Source of the DNA: Campylorhamphus procurvoides
Lineage: Eukaryota; Chordata; Aves; Passeriformes; Dendrocolaptidae
DNA length: 64,000 nucleotides
Assembly (NCBI GenBank): GCA_013396655.1
Contig: WBMV01008260.1
Coordinates: 293,531 to 357,530 of the forward strand
Direction: 5' to 3'
Positions 39,646 to 52,200 of the stretch are shown in pieces (positions within the stretch are counted from its first letter, which is position 1; each line of letters begins with the position of its first letter). Made by a program: the position numbers and the translations under genes. Under the pieces are notes generated by a model. It was not told where the DNA came from. It saw only the letters and a list, made by a program, of their open reading frames with translations, and did no database searches.

Positions 39646-39938
39646 TGGGATTGTAGTGATAGGGCAAGGGGTAATGGCTTCAAACTGAAAGAGTGTAGAT
39701 TTAGATTGGATATTAGGAAGAAATTCTTAGCTGTGAGAGTGGTGAGGCACTAGAACAGGTTTTCCAGAGAGGTGATCGATGCCGCATCTCTAGAAACATT
39801 CAAAGCCAGTTTGGATGGGGCTTTGAGAAACCTGATCTAGTTGAATGTGTCCCTGCTCATGGCAGGAGGTTTGGAACTAAATGATCTTTAAAGGTGCCTT
39901 CCAACCCAAACTATTTGTCAATTCTCTGATTCTATGAT
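39646..39938 (+). mobile_element. CR1 LINE, 5'-truncated 3' end with ATTCTATG-type tail
   Basis: This is the clearest mobile element in the window. In order it carries GATAGGGCAAGGGGTAATGG, GTAGATTTAGATTGGATATT, AGGAAGAAATTCTT, GAGGCACTAGAACAGGTT, CATTCAAAGCCAGTTTGGAT, GTGTCCCTGCTCATGGCAGG, ATGATCTTTAAAGGTGCCTT and CCAACCCAAAC. The hallmark tail follows, as two 8-base units (39921-39936, ATTCTCTG then ATTCTATG). The reverse transcriptase ORF is absent, as in most CR1 copies, which truncate at the 5' end. Many substitutions against the consensus I remember imply an old, immobile copy. The family points to a bird; crocodilians and turtles have related elements. Confidence 0.93.
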
Positions 39939-40935
39939 AAGAGTTTCAGCAACTTCCATGGCTAGGAAGCATCATCTCTGGAAGATTATATATTTCCTAA
40001 ATTTAAATATTACTTGGCTGTGAGGATCTAAATGATAATCAGATTAGGGATGTCAATGACAGTAAGGTCCACAGTTAGTGTGAAGAATATAGTGAAAAGG
40101 TCTGTGGTGGGAAAATCCGTCATTCAACTGAACTAAGTTTAAATGGTAAGTCATTCACAAAGGTGTCAGACCAAGTGTTTCTTTAGGACAAAAGGTGCCA
40201 GGGGACAAATACATGGGTAGACCTGTGAATCTTCAACAAAGAGATGACAAGGGAATTTTTGGTTGTGGGTAAAATTACACAAAGCTAAAAGTCCACTATG
40301 TCTTTAGCAAGAACTGGAGGATCCTCCAGAGGATGTGTTTAAGAAATGATTGGAGAAGCAGCCAAGGAAAGCCAGAACTGATGAATCCCAGAGAGATTTC
40401 AAGGACAGCAGAAGCAGAGAGGCCAAAAGAAGTTACGGTTATAGCAGTGAGTCTGAGATCTGGCAAAGTGGATGCCACTAGATGCTGTGGAAAGAATGGT
40501 TTCATTTAAGGACAGAGGAGGGAAGCCAGAGGGGAAAAGCTCTAGGAAGAAAAAGCGTAAACAGCACATTCAGAAAGCTTAGAGATGAAAGAGCGTCTGC
40601 AGATAGGCCAGTAGCTAGAGATGGAAGGAGTCAAAAGTATTTTATTTATGATGTGAGAGACAACATATGGTATAACAAGAAGAATAGACTAGAAGCAGTG
40701 AAAACAACAAATGAGAGGAGACCAAAAGGTTAAGGAGAGGACTAAGGTAGGGGAAGAGAAAGGGCACATGAGAGATAAAGAGCTAGAAAGAGAAAGTGTA
40801 AGAGGATGAAAACAGAAAAGAAAACATGAAAAATGTCTGAGTCCATGCCCATGAAGATGGAGAAATCTACAGGACAGGGAAAGGGTGCCAAGCTAACAGG
40901 GAGAGGGAAAATCATGTCACATGTTCAAAAAAAAA
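39939..40935 (+). other. Purine-skewed unique sequence, no gene seen
   Basis: The plus strand is visibly rich in A and G, especially at 40400-40930 (runs such as GGGGAAGAGAAAGGG), with few C and T. Frames at 40482-40733 and 40833-41015 are Lys/Arg/Glu/Gly-rich because of the composition, and I do not accept them as genes. No repeat family is recognised apart from the CR1 copy just upstream. Confidence 0.5.
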
Positions 40936-40983
40936 GGGAAGGAAGGAAGAGAGGGAGGGAGGGAGGGAGGAAGGGAGGGAGGG
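40936..40983 (+). repeat. GGAA/GGGA microsatellite with G-quadruplex potential
   Basis: GGAA units pass into GGGA units. From 40953 to 40983 there are seven GGG runs spaced mostly by single A, more than the four runs with short loops needed for an intramolecular G-quadruplex. A perfect hairpin starts 20 bases downstream. Confidence 0.9.
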
Positions 40984-41002
40984 TAATAAATGGTAGAACT
41001 TG

Positions 41003-41035
41003 CCTTTTCTCTTGACCTTATGTCAAGAGAAAAGG
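41003..41035. repeat. Perfect inverted repeat: 14-bp stem, 5-base loop
   Basis: The left arm CCTTTTCTCTTGAC (41003-41016) and right arm GTCAAGAGAAAAGG (41022-41035) are exact reverse complements around CTTAT. In random sequence of this length far fewer than one such perfect short-loop stem is expected, by rough estimate. It could extrude as a cruciform or fold as an RNA hairpin. It lacks a terminator context and is much shorter than a usual pre-miRNA. Confidence 0.9.
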
Positions 41036-43109
41036 AGAGTTTAAGCAGAGACTTAGAGATGGACAGAACTGAAGAATTAGAGATTACAATTAAATTTGAG
41101 GCAGCACAGCTGTGCAACTAGACTGATAGCAAAGAGGAAGAAGTAGAGTTGAGTGGTTATCAGGTGAGTATAAAATGCTTTTTTAAATGCAGTAAAAATT
41201 GTGGTCTTGATATTCACTAGTTTCAAACCCCTCCTCCTAGATTTAGAAAGGTCCGTATCAGAAGGGACATCCTTCAGGACAGCATGGATGCTTCATGGTA
41301 GTTTCCAAACAGAATCATAAAGCTTGTTAATTGGCAATGCTATATGAGGATAAGAATACATGGAATCACAGAAAAGTCTGAAATTAGCACAGGTAGTTTT
41401 ATGACATGCATATTTTAGTCAATGAGTTATTTTGTGTAAGCTTAGCCTGAATGATGGCAATAGACACATTTCCAGTAAAATATTTCCAGTTGAATACAGT
41501 GTTATTTCCCCACATGGAAGACCCAGCCCTCTCTTTCCATAGCACAGTGTTCCTTAGTGTGGTCTGAGAGTTCTACAGAGCACACGTGCAGCAGCTGCAA
41601 GGCTAATGCAAATCACAGAAGGCAGAGACTAGGACTGTAGAGCAAGATACAGACACCATTAGCCATGTTGGCTGCATTATGAACCAGATCAGGAAAGCAA
41701 TCCAGGTTAAAACTAACCCAGCAGAAGGTTTATTTTTAAACTGATTCATTTCCCACTCATCTTCACTGACTAGCTGCACAAAGGCTTGCAGTTGTAGAGG
41801 AAAGGAGATGGATGGGATAGTGGCAGAAGGGAAGGGAGGGTACCCTCTTCCTTTAGGGTAGTCTTGGCATTTTTTGTCTCTCCTCAAGGGCTAAACTACC
41901 TTGCAGACAGGGAATGAATAACTACCTGATTTTAGTCCAGTCCTAAATTAATAAAATTATGTTGTACATAAGTTTTCCAACTTCTCCAAGCTACACTGGG
42001 CTCTCATCATGTGACATCTTAGACTTATTCCCTGCACCAGATGAGACATTTTGTACCTGGCACAAGTGAAGGTGAACCCAAGTTTTTTAAATAGCTTATG
42101 CTCATAGCCAGCCAATTATTTTTTAAAAATTGCCCTTCATTTCCTCAGCTTGCTTACAGTTCTCTTTCTCATAAGTCCTCAAATAATTCCTCTCCTTCTC
42201 CTACTGTCCACGCCTCCCAAACTTAGATTGCAACAATGCCCTCTTGCTCTTAATGTTGCCTAAGTGCCAATACTGTTTCTCTCCACACAAGAGGCGACTT
42301 TACAATACAAAGTCTCTCAAGAGCAAACACAATTTTACCTGTTTTGCTGTAATAAAGCTCTTCTATATCCCATCTCATCTATCATTTCTTCTTTCCAAGT
42401 ATCTGCTCTCTGCTGAATTATCTGAATTTATAAGCTATTGGTTAGCCCTTTCTTGTAGGGAAAATAAGAATCAGAAATGATCATTTAACTCATGCTGTCC
42501 AGCGTTTTTGAGGTCAAAAGTTGTTCTAACTCCTTGCCAGTGAGAACAGGCAGTGGGGACTTTTAGCACACACACAGTTGGCACCACTGGAGAACGTTGT
42601 CTGAAATGTCTTTTGGTAGAGACTTCTTTGGAGAAGCACTGGATCTGCTAATGCAGCAAATTCTGTGTGGCCCACAGAAATACACTGCTTTGAATTTGAA
42701 ACCATCTCAGAGCCAGGGTGCAATTGAAGAGGGAGAAAGAAAATTTGCTCTGTAGTATCCAGGACCTAGTGGTCTGAACAGTTTGAACAAGGGCTCAAAT
42801 CAGTTCTCACACTTCCTAGAAGTATCCAAATTAAAAGTCTCACCTTTTTTTTTTCCTTCTTCAATCAACACTGAGTTGTTTACATCAACACTAATGACTG
42901 CAGAGGAGAGATTGTGAGAAAGACTTGTTGGGTAATTCAGTGGACAGGGAAAGTACTTACCAAGAGCTCCTAGGTCCAAGATCTAACCATTTGTCTGGTG
43001 TACCTTCATGGATGGCACATTTCTTCTAAATCATTTCCTCAGAAAACAAAAATAGGACGATGCAATTTTTGCTCTGATTTCAGACCAAAGAAATGTTGGA
43101 ATCTCTAAA

Positions 43110-43140
<31 letters not shown>

Positions 43141-46100
43141 AAAAAAAAAAGAGTACTAATTGTGTTTTAGCAAGTCCTGCCTGGAGCCTTCAGTTTGGAA
43201 CCTTATTTGAAAATGTTGGCCGGTGAAATTGTGCTTATTTCATGAATGAGACAAAGTCTAGTGAACAGATGAGCATTGTAGATGTCAACTATTCCTGATT
43301 GGTTTATTTTTTTCAAACCTGTTTTATAAAGCTTTTAAAATAATTTTGCAATTTCAGAAATTTGATGTGAAGTATCTTAATTTTCATGTGAGAAGTGGCT
43401 TTGATCCTTCATACTTCTTACAGATCTTGTCTCTCTTTTCAGCTTGTTGCTCTAAAACACCCAATGAATTCTCTGTCTTCCCACATACATTGACAAGTGA
43501 GGTGTAACTATTTTCATACCGTGGAAAGCAGACATATAGGTCTGGATGGCCCTTTTCTTAAAAAAGACTGCAGAGAAATGGCCCTCTGGTTCGTGAAATT
43601 AATGAACAGGCAGAATGATTTGTGAAAAACAACTGTTTTATAGGACCACCACCTGCAGTATGGGCTGAATCCCACAATGTGGAAGAAATCCAGAACATTT
43701 CAGATTAATTTCTTGACATTTCAACCTTGTCCTGCACCCCATCCACCAACACAGAACATATTCAAGATTAACAAAGATACTTCTGGCGACACACTGCAGT
43801 CATGGGAAATTGGAACACAAGTCATGCCATATCTACTGACAGCTAATAAAGTACTCCACAGTACTGCAAAAGATGTATTTTCTATGCCTGAAGATCATGT
43901 AGCTTAGTCTGGTTTTCACTAAATAGTGCTGAACTTTTGGCTGTTTATTCCCAACTCTGTGATGTAAGCTGGCCTCCCTGGGAGCCAGACTCCAAGTGCG
44001 GCAACCACTCTGTACGCACACACTGCATGGAAAGAGTTACCTAGTAATAAAAAACATATGAAGCTCTGAGATCAGCTCCACTTTCTCCCTCCCCAGGTGT
44101 TCCTTTGTGGTTGTGATTTGTGCACAAGCCTATAGAAAATGCTGCATATACAAGCCAAGATATACAAAGATTTCAGGCTCTCAACCCCTACTTAAGAATC
44201 TTACTTTGGGTTTCTAAAAAAGAATGGGGAACCTAAATACCTTTGTAGGTCTGGCCTGCAGGATCCAGTTTGAATGTTGGGAGAGGAAGGGAGTGAGGCT
44301 TCATCTTGCTGCTCACTGGCCAACAAGCAGCCTGCACCCGGATGGGTTCTGGAATCACTTGGTGTTCAGCTAGCCCTGGTTTTATTACACGAATTTTATT
44401 ACATGAATGCATTCATTTGTTTCATATATAATTAACATTTTAACACTCACAAAACTGACTGTTGGTTTTGCGTCCGCTGTGTTTCAGAACTTCTCATATC
44501 CCAAGACACTCTTTAAAATATTTCACACAGCAACCTTATCACAGAACACTTTTTATAAAACTTTCTCTTATGATCTGCATTTTTTCTTTTGTAAAACAAA
44601 ACAAACACAAACACTAGATCTTTAACTGGTGGTGGAGTTTGGCTTCATTCCACTGACAACAGTGTTGTTACACTGTTATGCACTAGTTTAGGATTAAAAC
44701 CACTCAATCTACAATTACACATACTTTTCTGAAGCAAGCAGGTTGCTGCATCAGAAATTGAGCTGAGAATTAAGACTATTTTCAATATCTTGGAAATTCT
44801 GTCCTGAAGTCCTTACTGAGAACTTTTTCTCCGTAACAACTTTATCAAAATATTTTTCGCATTTTTTTCTTTTCAAACCAACACATCCATAGACACTTGC
44901 AATTCCTCCTTCCTTCATGTCACAAGCAACTTTTGAAGAGTGCTATTCAACTCCCCAAAATATGTGACATCATTCATCTTAATAATAATGTCATAAAGAC
45001 CCTGTAGCCTTACAGTGTTCTATCAGAACTGCCTCCCTGTTTTGTTAGCAAGCAACACATAGTTGCTTTTCTCAGCTCCATGTATATATAGCTTGTTTTC
45101 TTTGTTTATGGAAGAGTCACACAGACAAAATCCAGCACTTCCTGAAACCACAATATATCATCTCATCTACCTTTTCTTTAATCACTGGAGCAGTTCTGTC
45201 AGCAAGGAATCAGAACTGGCTTTCTGACATTCTTTTCCTGCCAGTCCATGCAAGGTATTTTGGTTTGTTTGATTCCCCTTTATCTTATATGATTCCTGAC
45301 AGAACCTGTGAATCAGATGTGGAACTCCTTGCTGCATGATTGTGTGCATAATAAAAGCGTACATGTATCCAAGAGCAAACCAGACACCATAAGGAGATTT
45401 CAATCCACTGTGGGATACTAAGCACAAAGGAATACTTGAGCCAACTTGGTCATTAAAGATTGGAAGAGTATGCTGGAAAAATATTATTTTAAATATTCTC
45501 TATTTTTATTCTCTTCCTGAGTCCCCATCATTGGCCATTGAAAGGGAAAAGATAGAGAACTCAGTGGAGCTCTGGTCTAACTCTGGGTATGCCAGCCCAG
45601 TCATGTGCATTGGTTATTTAATAATGTCTAGCGATATTTTCTAGAAGGCAAATTTAAGCTACACAGCCTGTAAGATGGACAATGCCTTTTCCCTTTTCTA
45701 GTTTTTATTCCCCCTATACTCTCAAAAGAATCCCTGACCTTTGGGTAGATTTTTGAATAGTTTCAAATGAAATTGGCAGGTCTCTGCTGATTTGAACACA
45801 CATATCACATTTATCTGCCTTAGCCTGGTCTTTATTTTGGTCTATCTTCTTATCCTTTCATAAAAATGTCCTTTATCATCTTCTTTTAATTTTCTTATTT
45901 AGCTTTTCTTGACACTTCACAGGTTCTCCTTTTCAAAATTCTTATTTCACCTTAGTTATTGCTCCCATTATTCCTACAGATCTATAACATTTTCTACATT
46001 TGTCTGATTTCATATTCCTTTCTGATTTTCTGCTCCTCAAAGTCTTCTTAATGCATTCAGTTTTGTGTCTTTATATATTTCTTAGCTCAGTTTTGGAAAA

Positions 46101-48760
46101 TATTTCCTATTTTATTTGTATTTGAAACAACAGAACAATCTTTATTGCCTTTTAGATTAATTAGAATTTTTCTCATTGATTTCAGAGAGAAGGAACAGAG
46201 ATTTTTCCTTTGTCCTTACACATGTCTGTAGCATGTATGTCTGCCCACAGAACCTGACCTCACTTTGGGGGAAGAGTGAGCAGACCTTTGTGTTTAGGGA
46301 TCATGGCTGGGACACAGCCTTGGCTAACCCAGACTGGCACACTCACTGACAGAACAATCTATCTACCAATATCTCAAAAGATTTTTATTCACAAGCTGCC
46401 TTACAGCAGCCTTATGTTTCAGCAATGCTGTACTAGGTCACCAGCAAATAGTTGGGTTCTATGTTTATTTTAAAACTTTTCTCCTCTAGACCCCCATGGT
46501 GTAGTACAAACTGTACCTGACAGATAGAAGAGTTAATCAGAAAGGAGAAAAAAAGTCACAAATTAATTTAAATTCATAACGCAATAGTTTGAGTGTCAGC
46601 AGATGTCAACTATTATGTGGCTGCATAAAAATTTATAACATAGTTGTTCGTAAGTACATTGGAAGATGTGTGTCCCTCTTTACTAGGTCAATGTCATTCT
46701 GTGAAAAGATTAGTGCTTGCAAAGGTTGGATGAAAGGGACACTCTCATGAGTTCTGTGTACTGTGCTCATATGTATCTATCAGAGATGCAAGATACTTGA
46801 AAGAAGAAGTGATTTGGATTCTAGTCCTAACAATAGTTAAGAATGAGAGTACTGCCTCTAACACGCTTGGCAGATCAAGACCATCATGAAAAACAAAATC
46901 AAATTATTTCTCGAGACATCTAAAAACCTTAGGAAAAGCAACCTAATGCAGAACTTTATCATTTTAAGTTGCCACATATTACTTGCTATATTTCTTTCTA
47001 TTGCAGTGTAGCTAGATGCCCATGGTAAAGAAAATAAATGCTAGGGAAAGTTTTTCAATTATTTGTTTGTATTACGGTAGTGTTTAAGTAGCTCCTCTGC
47101 TCAGTTATCAGTATTTCATTGTGTTTGGCGCTATAAATACAGAAAGTCTTCCTACTATAGCCACTTTTTTCCTTACTTGCTCTCATTGATCACATGAGAA
47201 ACCAACAGAAGAAAGGGTGACAGCCACTCTACTCACTTCAAATGTATCTAAAAGAAGCAATTCAAGAAAAGGCAAATCTTCTAGGTTATTCTTCCAGCTG
47301 ATGGAGGAGACAGAAAACTTGGTTTGGTGTCTGGGGTGGATTGACCAAAGCAAGCATCTTTTCTTTCCTGTACATGGACAAGCAGAACTTGGGCAAAGGG
47401 CTCCCCCAAGCTTCCCTGAGCTGGGGACTGAGCAACGCTGAGAATCCTGTGTGCTCCTGATGCCTGCCCAGAACAAATCCAGAATTTAGCAAAGATTTCC
47501 TATGCCATTTTACAAGGCAGAAACCCAAGCCAATGGTTTGAATCAAACATGTTCAATGTTCTGTGTTTCTAATTAAAGTTTTCAGGTTTTATGTTTTGTT
47601 TGCAGTGTTTATTTTTAGCTAGATGATGGCTCTTTTTATTATTAAAGGAGATAACTTTGATTAATGTTCTTTTAATTCTGAGAACAAACACAAAAGGAGG
47701 TTTCAGTAGAGCTTTGTGTTCTTGGTGAGCGTGGGAGACTGTCAGGTCATGCTGCTCTTCTCCACAAATAATTTTCAGTGTGACCAAGAGTTGGCCAACA
47801 TGCAGTGGAGGGAGGAGGGACATTTGCAGCAACTAGTGTGAATTGTTTGAGGTTAAATATAAGGGCTTATCCCTGGTATTTTAAAGCAAAAAAAACCCTA
47901 TTAACACATAAAGAGAAGTCCAAAGAGCCAATCAAGTACACTTGGGATAATTTTATGTCATGATCCATGAAAACCTGTCAAAGATTTTTTTTGCCTCAGA
48001 CATGGAGTTGGTCTAACCTACTGAAATACACCAGAATTTTTCCATTTACTTCAGTGGGAGATGAGTCAGTGTACTATTCCCCAGAACTACTTATTGTATC
48101 CTTGTGGTTTCCCAAAGCATACTTTCAAATACTTTAGTTAATGAAAAGAAATTAACAGAATCTAAAATTCCTTGCTAGAGGCAATGGTGTCAATCAAAGG
48201 TGATTCATAGTTACTACTACTTTGGACCTATCTCTACTGGTTTTTCATTCTGCAAATTCTGTTGGTCCATTTTCATGTTTCTTGACAGTTCAGAAGTTGT
48301 TTCTGAATCAACTTGCTGAAAGACACATTGGTCATATTTATGCAAGCTAGTGGTGCTCTGCCTGCCTGCCCTGTGAGCTGATCAGACATTTCTAACGCCC
48401 ATAGTGTTCTGTTATCCATTGTTCTGCATCAAATATCTTTGCTTTCTGAGCTATTTATCAATCACTAAGTGCATCTGCGAATGCTTTAATCAATCGTGTG
48501 TATTCTCAATGCTGTTGATTCACTAACAGTGCCTGCTTCAAGTCTTGATTCTTTTGTTAAAACTATGAAATAAAGGCCCAGCCTTGGAAAGGATCTGTAA
48601 GTGTACAAATCCCTTCTCACTATGGAGTGTCCCAGAAACAGCATGGCCGTCTTCCTAGAATAGGAGCATGGAACAAGCATATGAAAAATAGAAAGCAGCA
48701 CTTTAGAGGATGCATCGCTTTTGTTAGCACATAACTTTTTTCTATCATTTGTTTAAAGCA
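41036..48760. other. Non-coding sequence, no gene seen
   Basis: All Met-initiated frames are under 100 codons, overlap on both strands and match nothing I know. The one clear simple repeat is the (CA)13-A10 compound at 43115-43150. The purine skew fades after about 41170. No RNA gene or mobile element is recognised. Confidence 0.5.
43115..43150 (+). repeat. (CA)13 microsatellite followed by A10
   Basis: Thirteen uninterrupted CA units (43115-43140) run straight into ten As (43141-43150). A typical vertebrate dinucleotide repeat, probably polymorphic. Confidence 0.97.
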
Positions 48761-48800
48761 CCCTCGAGCATGCAATTAAACCATCAAGCATGCAATTAAA
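48761..48800 (+). repeat. 20-bp tandem duplication with AGCATGCAATTAAA cores
   Basis: Units 48761-48780 and 48781-48800 differ at two of twenty positions. Each carries GCATGC and CAATTAAA. AT-rich sequence with further ATTAAATTA, TTTAAATTAATTCATTAAA and similar words follows to about 48880. It resembles a duplicated homeodomain/POU-type binding cassette, though function is inference only. Confidence 0.85.
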
Positions 48801-49221
48801 TTATTCGACACTTAAATTTACTTTTGAAATTATGGTTGTATAATTTCCATACATAATTGTTTTAAATTAATTCATTAAACTCTTTATTGTGCATGGCTTA
48901 AATAGATTCTAATCTGTAGCTCAGCCACATCAGAATCAATATCAAATAGCTTCTGCTGGCACGTCTATCCACAGCAGGAAAACACTCTTTTGATTACAGC
49001 ATTGAGGTAAGAAGAGAGATGAAGAACACCAGAAGGTTTTAATAACTGAAAGCACTATAACTGAAAGGCAGAGCATTTAATAACATCTGATGTAATCTAG
49101 AAGCATACAAATGTGCTACCTAATCTTTCTATACACAGTCCTTTAGACAGATAAATGGCATCCAAGCTTTTTGGAGTTTTCAGTGTCGCGGTGATTTTTA
49201 ATGATATCCAGAATGGCATCA

Positions 49222-49250
49222 AGTTGTTGTTTTTAGGGGGTTTTTTTCCC
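49222..49250 (+). repeat. T/G-rich low-complexity tract
   Basis: GTTGTTGTTTTTAGGGGG-T7-CCC, a shorter member of the T/G tract class. Confidence 0.65.
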
Positions 49251-52200
49251 ACGGAATGAAAACATGAGGTCAGATACCTCTGAAGGTGGGCATGCTACTG
49301 AGGGAAATACCTTTTAGTTTAATATGATCCTCCTGTACTTTATGAGCAAACAATTTGTCATTACCTTAATCCACAATTATTAAAATGCCTTACACTTTAT
49401 CGTATTCAAGACAATTATTTTGCATTTATGCCAAATCTGGTGCATTGTCAAAGTTCTAACCATTGGCTGCAATTTACTTTTCCTATTATATTCCTGCTGC
49501 AATTTCTTTCCCATCTTGAAAAATATTATCCAGACCTCTTTCAACTCTGGAATAGCAACCACTGGGTATTTTTGGTATTTTTACAGGTAGAGGCATTAGT
49601 GAGCCCAGGGAAAGACATGCCTTTTTCAACTAATTATTGTTTTTATGTTTGAAAAAAAAAAAAGGTTATCACACTGTTGACTACATACAGATTTTCTCTT
49701 GTCAGGATGTAGTATTTGTCTCTGAGGGAACTTTAGAAAACCAAACTGGATTAAATTATTGTCATGAAAGGATAACATGTATGGACTTTTGCTTTTAAAA
49801 CAATCATCATATGTTTTTCTATAGTTATACATTCCTTAAAAAATTTTCCAACTGTTTATTTCTTAGCAGCTATGCTGAAATTCCGACTATAATTTGATAA
49901 TGAGTGATTTCTTGAGCAAATAAAATATAGACATTTACATTAACTAATTAGCTTTTACTTTTTTAAAATGTTTTTTCTACTCTATATCACGTGTGCATAG
50001 GGTTTATACTCCCTAATGCTTATCCAGTTAAAAAAAATAATTAAAAAGAACTAAAACAATCTTTAAGCAACTGAAGTCTGGGCATCCTATCTGCAGTTCC
50101 TTGAGAAAGACTGTAGCTATTTTGCAAATGCATTTACCACCTTTTGTATTTTAACAGTGTTTGAAATCTTTGCCACAAAAATTATAAAAAGTGTCAGGAA
50201 ACTTTGATTTTGAACGTGCTACATAAAAGTGAATTGGTGTTGCTTGAGCTCACTTACACATGCCTTTCTTTTTCAGACAGGACTTGGGGAAATGGAGACA
50301 CCTTTGGCAAAGAGCCTTTGAATTCAGTCACTCATCAAATCTCCCCTTGAGAAGCAAATCTGTTCATATTTGTATTAATCACTCTCTTTTACCAAATACA
50401 AAAGAAAAACTCCTCCACCAGTGATGTCAATGTTGGAGCTGATAGTTATCCACTTCAATTTTTTGAGACAGATCTTTTACTTCCTTCAAAAGACTTCAAA
50501 GCCCTGACCTGTCCTGCCTAAAGCCCAGAGAAAACGTCTTTGCTGTACCTCCCACCTAGCTGGGAAGCTTCCTTTTCTGCAGCAGCACCAGCAGCCTAAA
50601 AAGGGGTGGCATGTTGCACATCCCAATCCTGCATGCTACTCATCAAAACTCTGCCATAAACTTAGCAGCATTCATAGGTACCAAATAATTGCTGTTTACA
50701 GAACAAGACAGTGAGATCTTCAGACAACACAAAAGAAGACGCTATTTTTGAATGAAGCTTTGTGGATGGGTGTTACTCAAATATTGGATTTGTTTTGATT
50801 GAGTTCTACAGAGAAACTAAAGATCAATTAAAAGATTAGTTATATAGGGTCTCTGGAAAGCATTGGTTTGCTAACTTAGCCCTTCTTTTATTCTGGCAAC
50901 TAAATAATGAATTTTGTAATATTACTTTGAAATAAGGAATGAATGGTCTCCCTGTCTGGATATACCGATATTTTGGTTTTGACACAACCAACAGTAGCCA
51001 TAAAAAGAAAAAGGTCGAGTAAGATATTGCATTCAACTCGACCAACTATCCAGCTCATTTCAGACACACATCTAAACTCACTAAACACTTCCACAGAACA
51101 GGACTAACATAGACTAAAATGCAGCTACAAATGATCTACAGACTGAAACTCCACAGATTTCTACAACAGAAGCTTTGTACCTTCTCTCAGCTGGAGCTCT
51201 TTAATAGTGGGTTTTTTTTAAAAGTTAAATTTAAAAGCAATAAAACACAAATTAAATAAAACTAAATTTTATACTATGCTGTTTGCCTGGCAAATCTTCT
51301 GAAAGAAATATTTGAAAGTTTACCAAATAGATCAAGTAAGGAAATTTTCCAGACTCTGGTTTTATCATCATGTAGTTTAAGCAATGGCAGATGGCTTTGA
51401 GCCACTATCAGTCAGATAAGTACCAGTCAAAGGACGGGAGGACTGTGGTGGTGATATTTCTGCTGTTGGTTTAGTTCTAGTCTAAGTTGTTCTGTGCATC
51501 TTGTAATGGTTTTCAGCTGTTGAAGCACTACTCCATTTGTTCTCCTTGTACTGGTAAACAGATGGGTCCAAATCTTCTCCTAAACACGAAGGAATCGAAG
51601 ACAGCATCTCAGGGCAAAATGAAGCCCATGTGACTTTACAAATTAGCTTATACATTCCTTGACATTTAAGAATACATTTTATATTTTTGCATAAAAACAT
51701 TTCAAAACCAGCATGAGATATTAAAGTTGCAGATGTGCCAAAGAAAAGAGGCTTGGACTTTGTGTGTGTCCTTTGCACACACAATATAAGATTCCCCTTT
51801 GAATTTTTCCAAGTCTCAGATTAAAAAAAAGAATAATCTGTGATGATACTTAATAATTTTAACATTTAACATTTAGCATTTGACAATCTTCCATAGAACA
51901 CATAGATGCAGCTATTTTTTTTTTCAGAAATTTTGGTATTTATGCTACAGCTCTTTGAGTTAATAATAAGAACAGGACGATACTAGTACATAAGTCCTCA
52001 TTGCACTCCAAAAAGAATGAATGCCCTGGGTGTGATTCCAAATATACCTCTCTCTTGGGTTTCTCTTGTATTAACTTAAATTACAGTGAACCATAATAGT
52101 GCATATTTTCTCAAGAACTTGGCTGTGCCTCAGGTCTCTCTGATGGCTCCTTCTCTACTCTGCTTCCCTACCCATAGTGCTACCGAAATCACTTTACTCT

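Noticed and set aside
50266..50420. Acceptor-like polypyrimidine tract with AG, then a possible exon
   Set aside because: Two frames stop soon after the site, the third stops without a convincing donor, and nothing in the translation is recognisable.
51013..51043. 8-bp perfect stem with a 15-base loop containing CpGs
   Set aside because: A dozen or more such stems are expected by chance in 64 kb.
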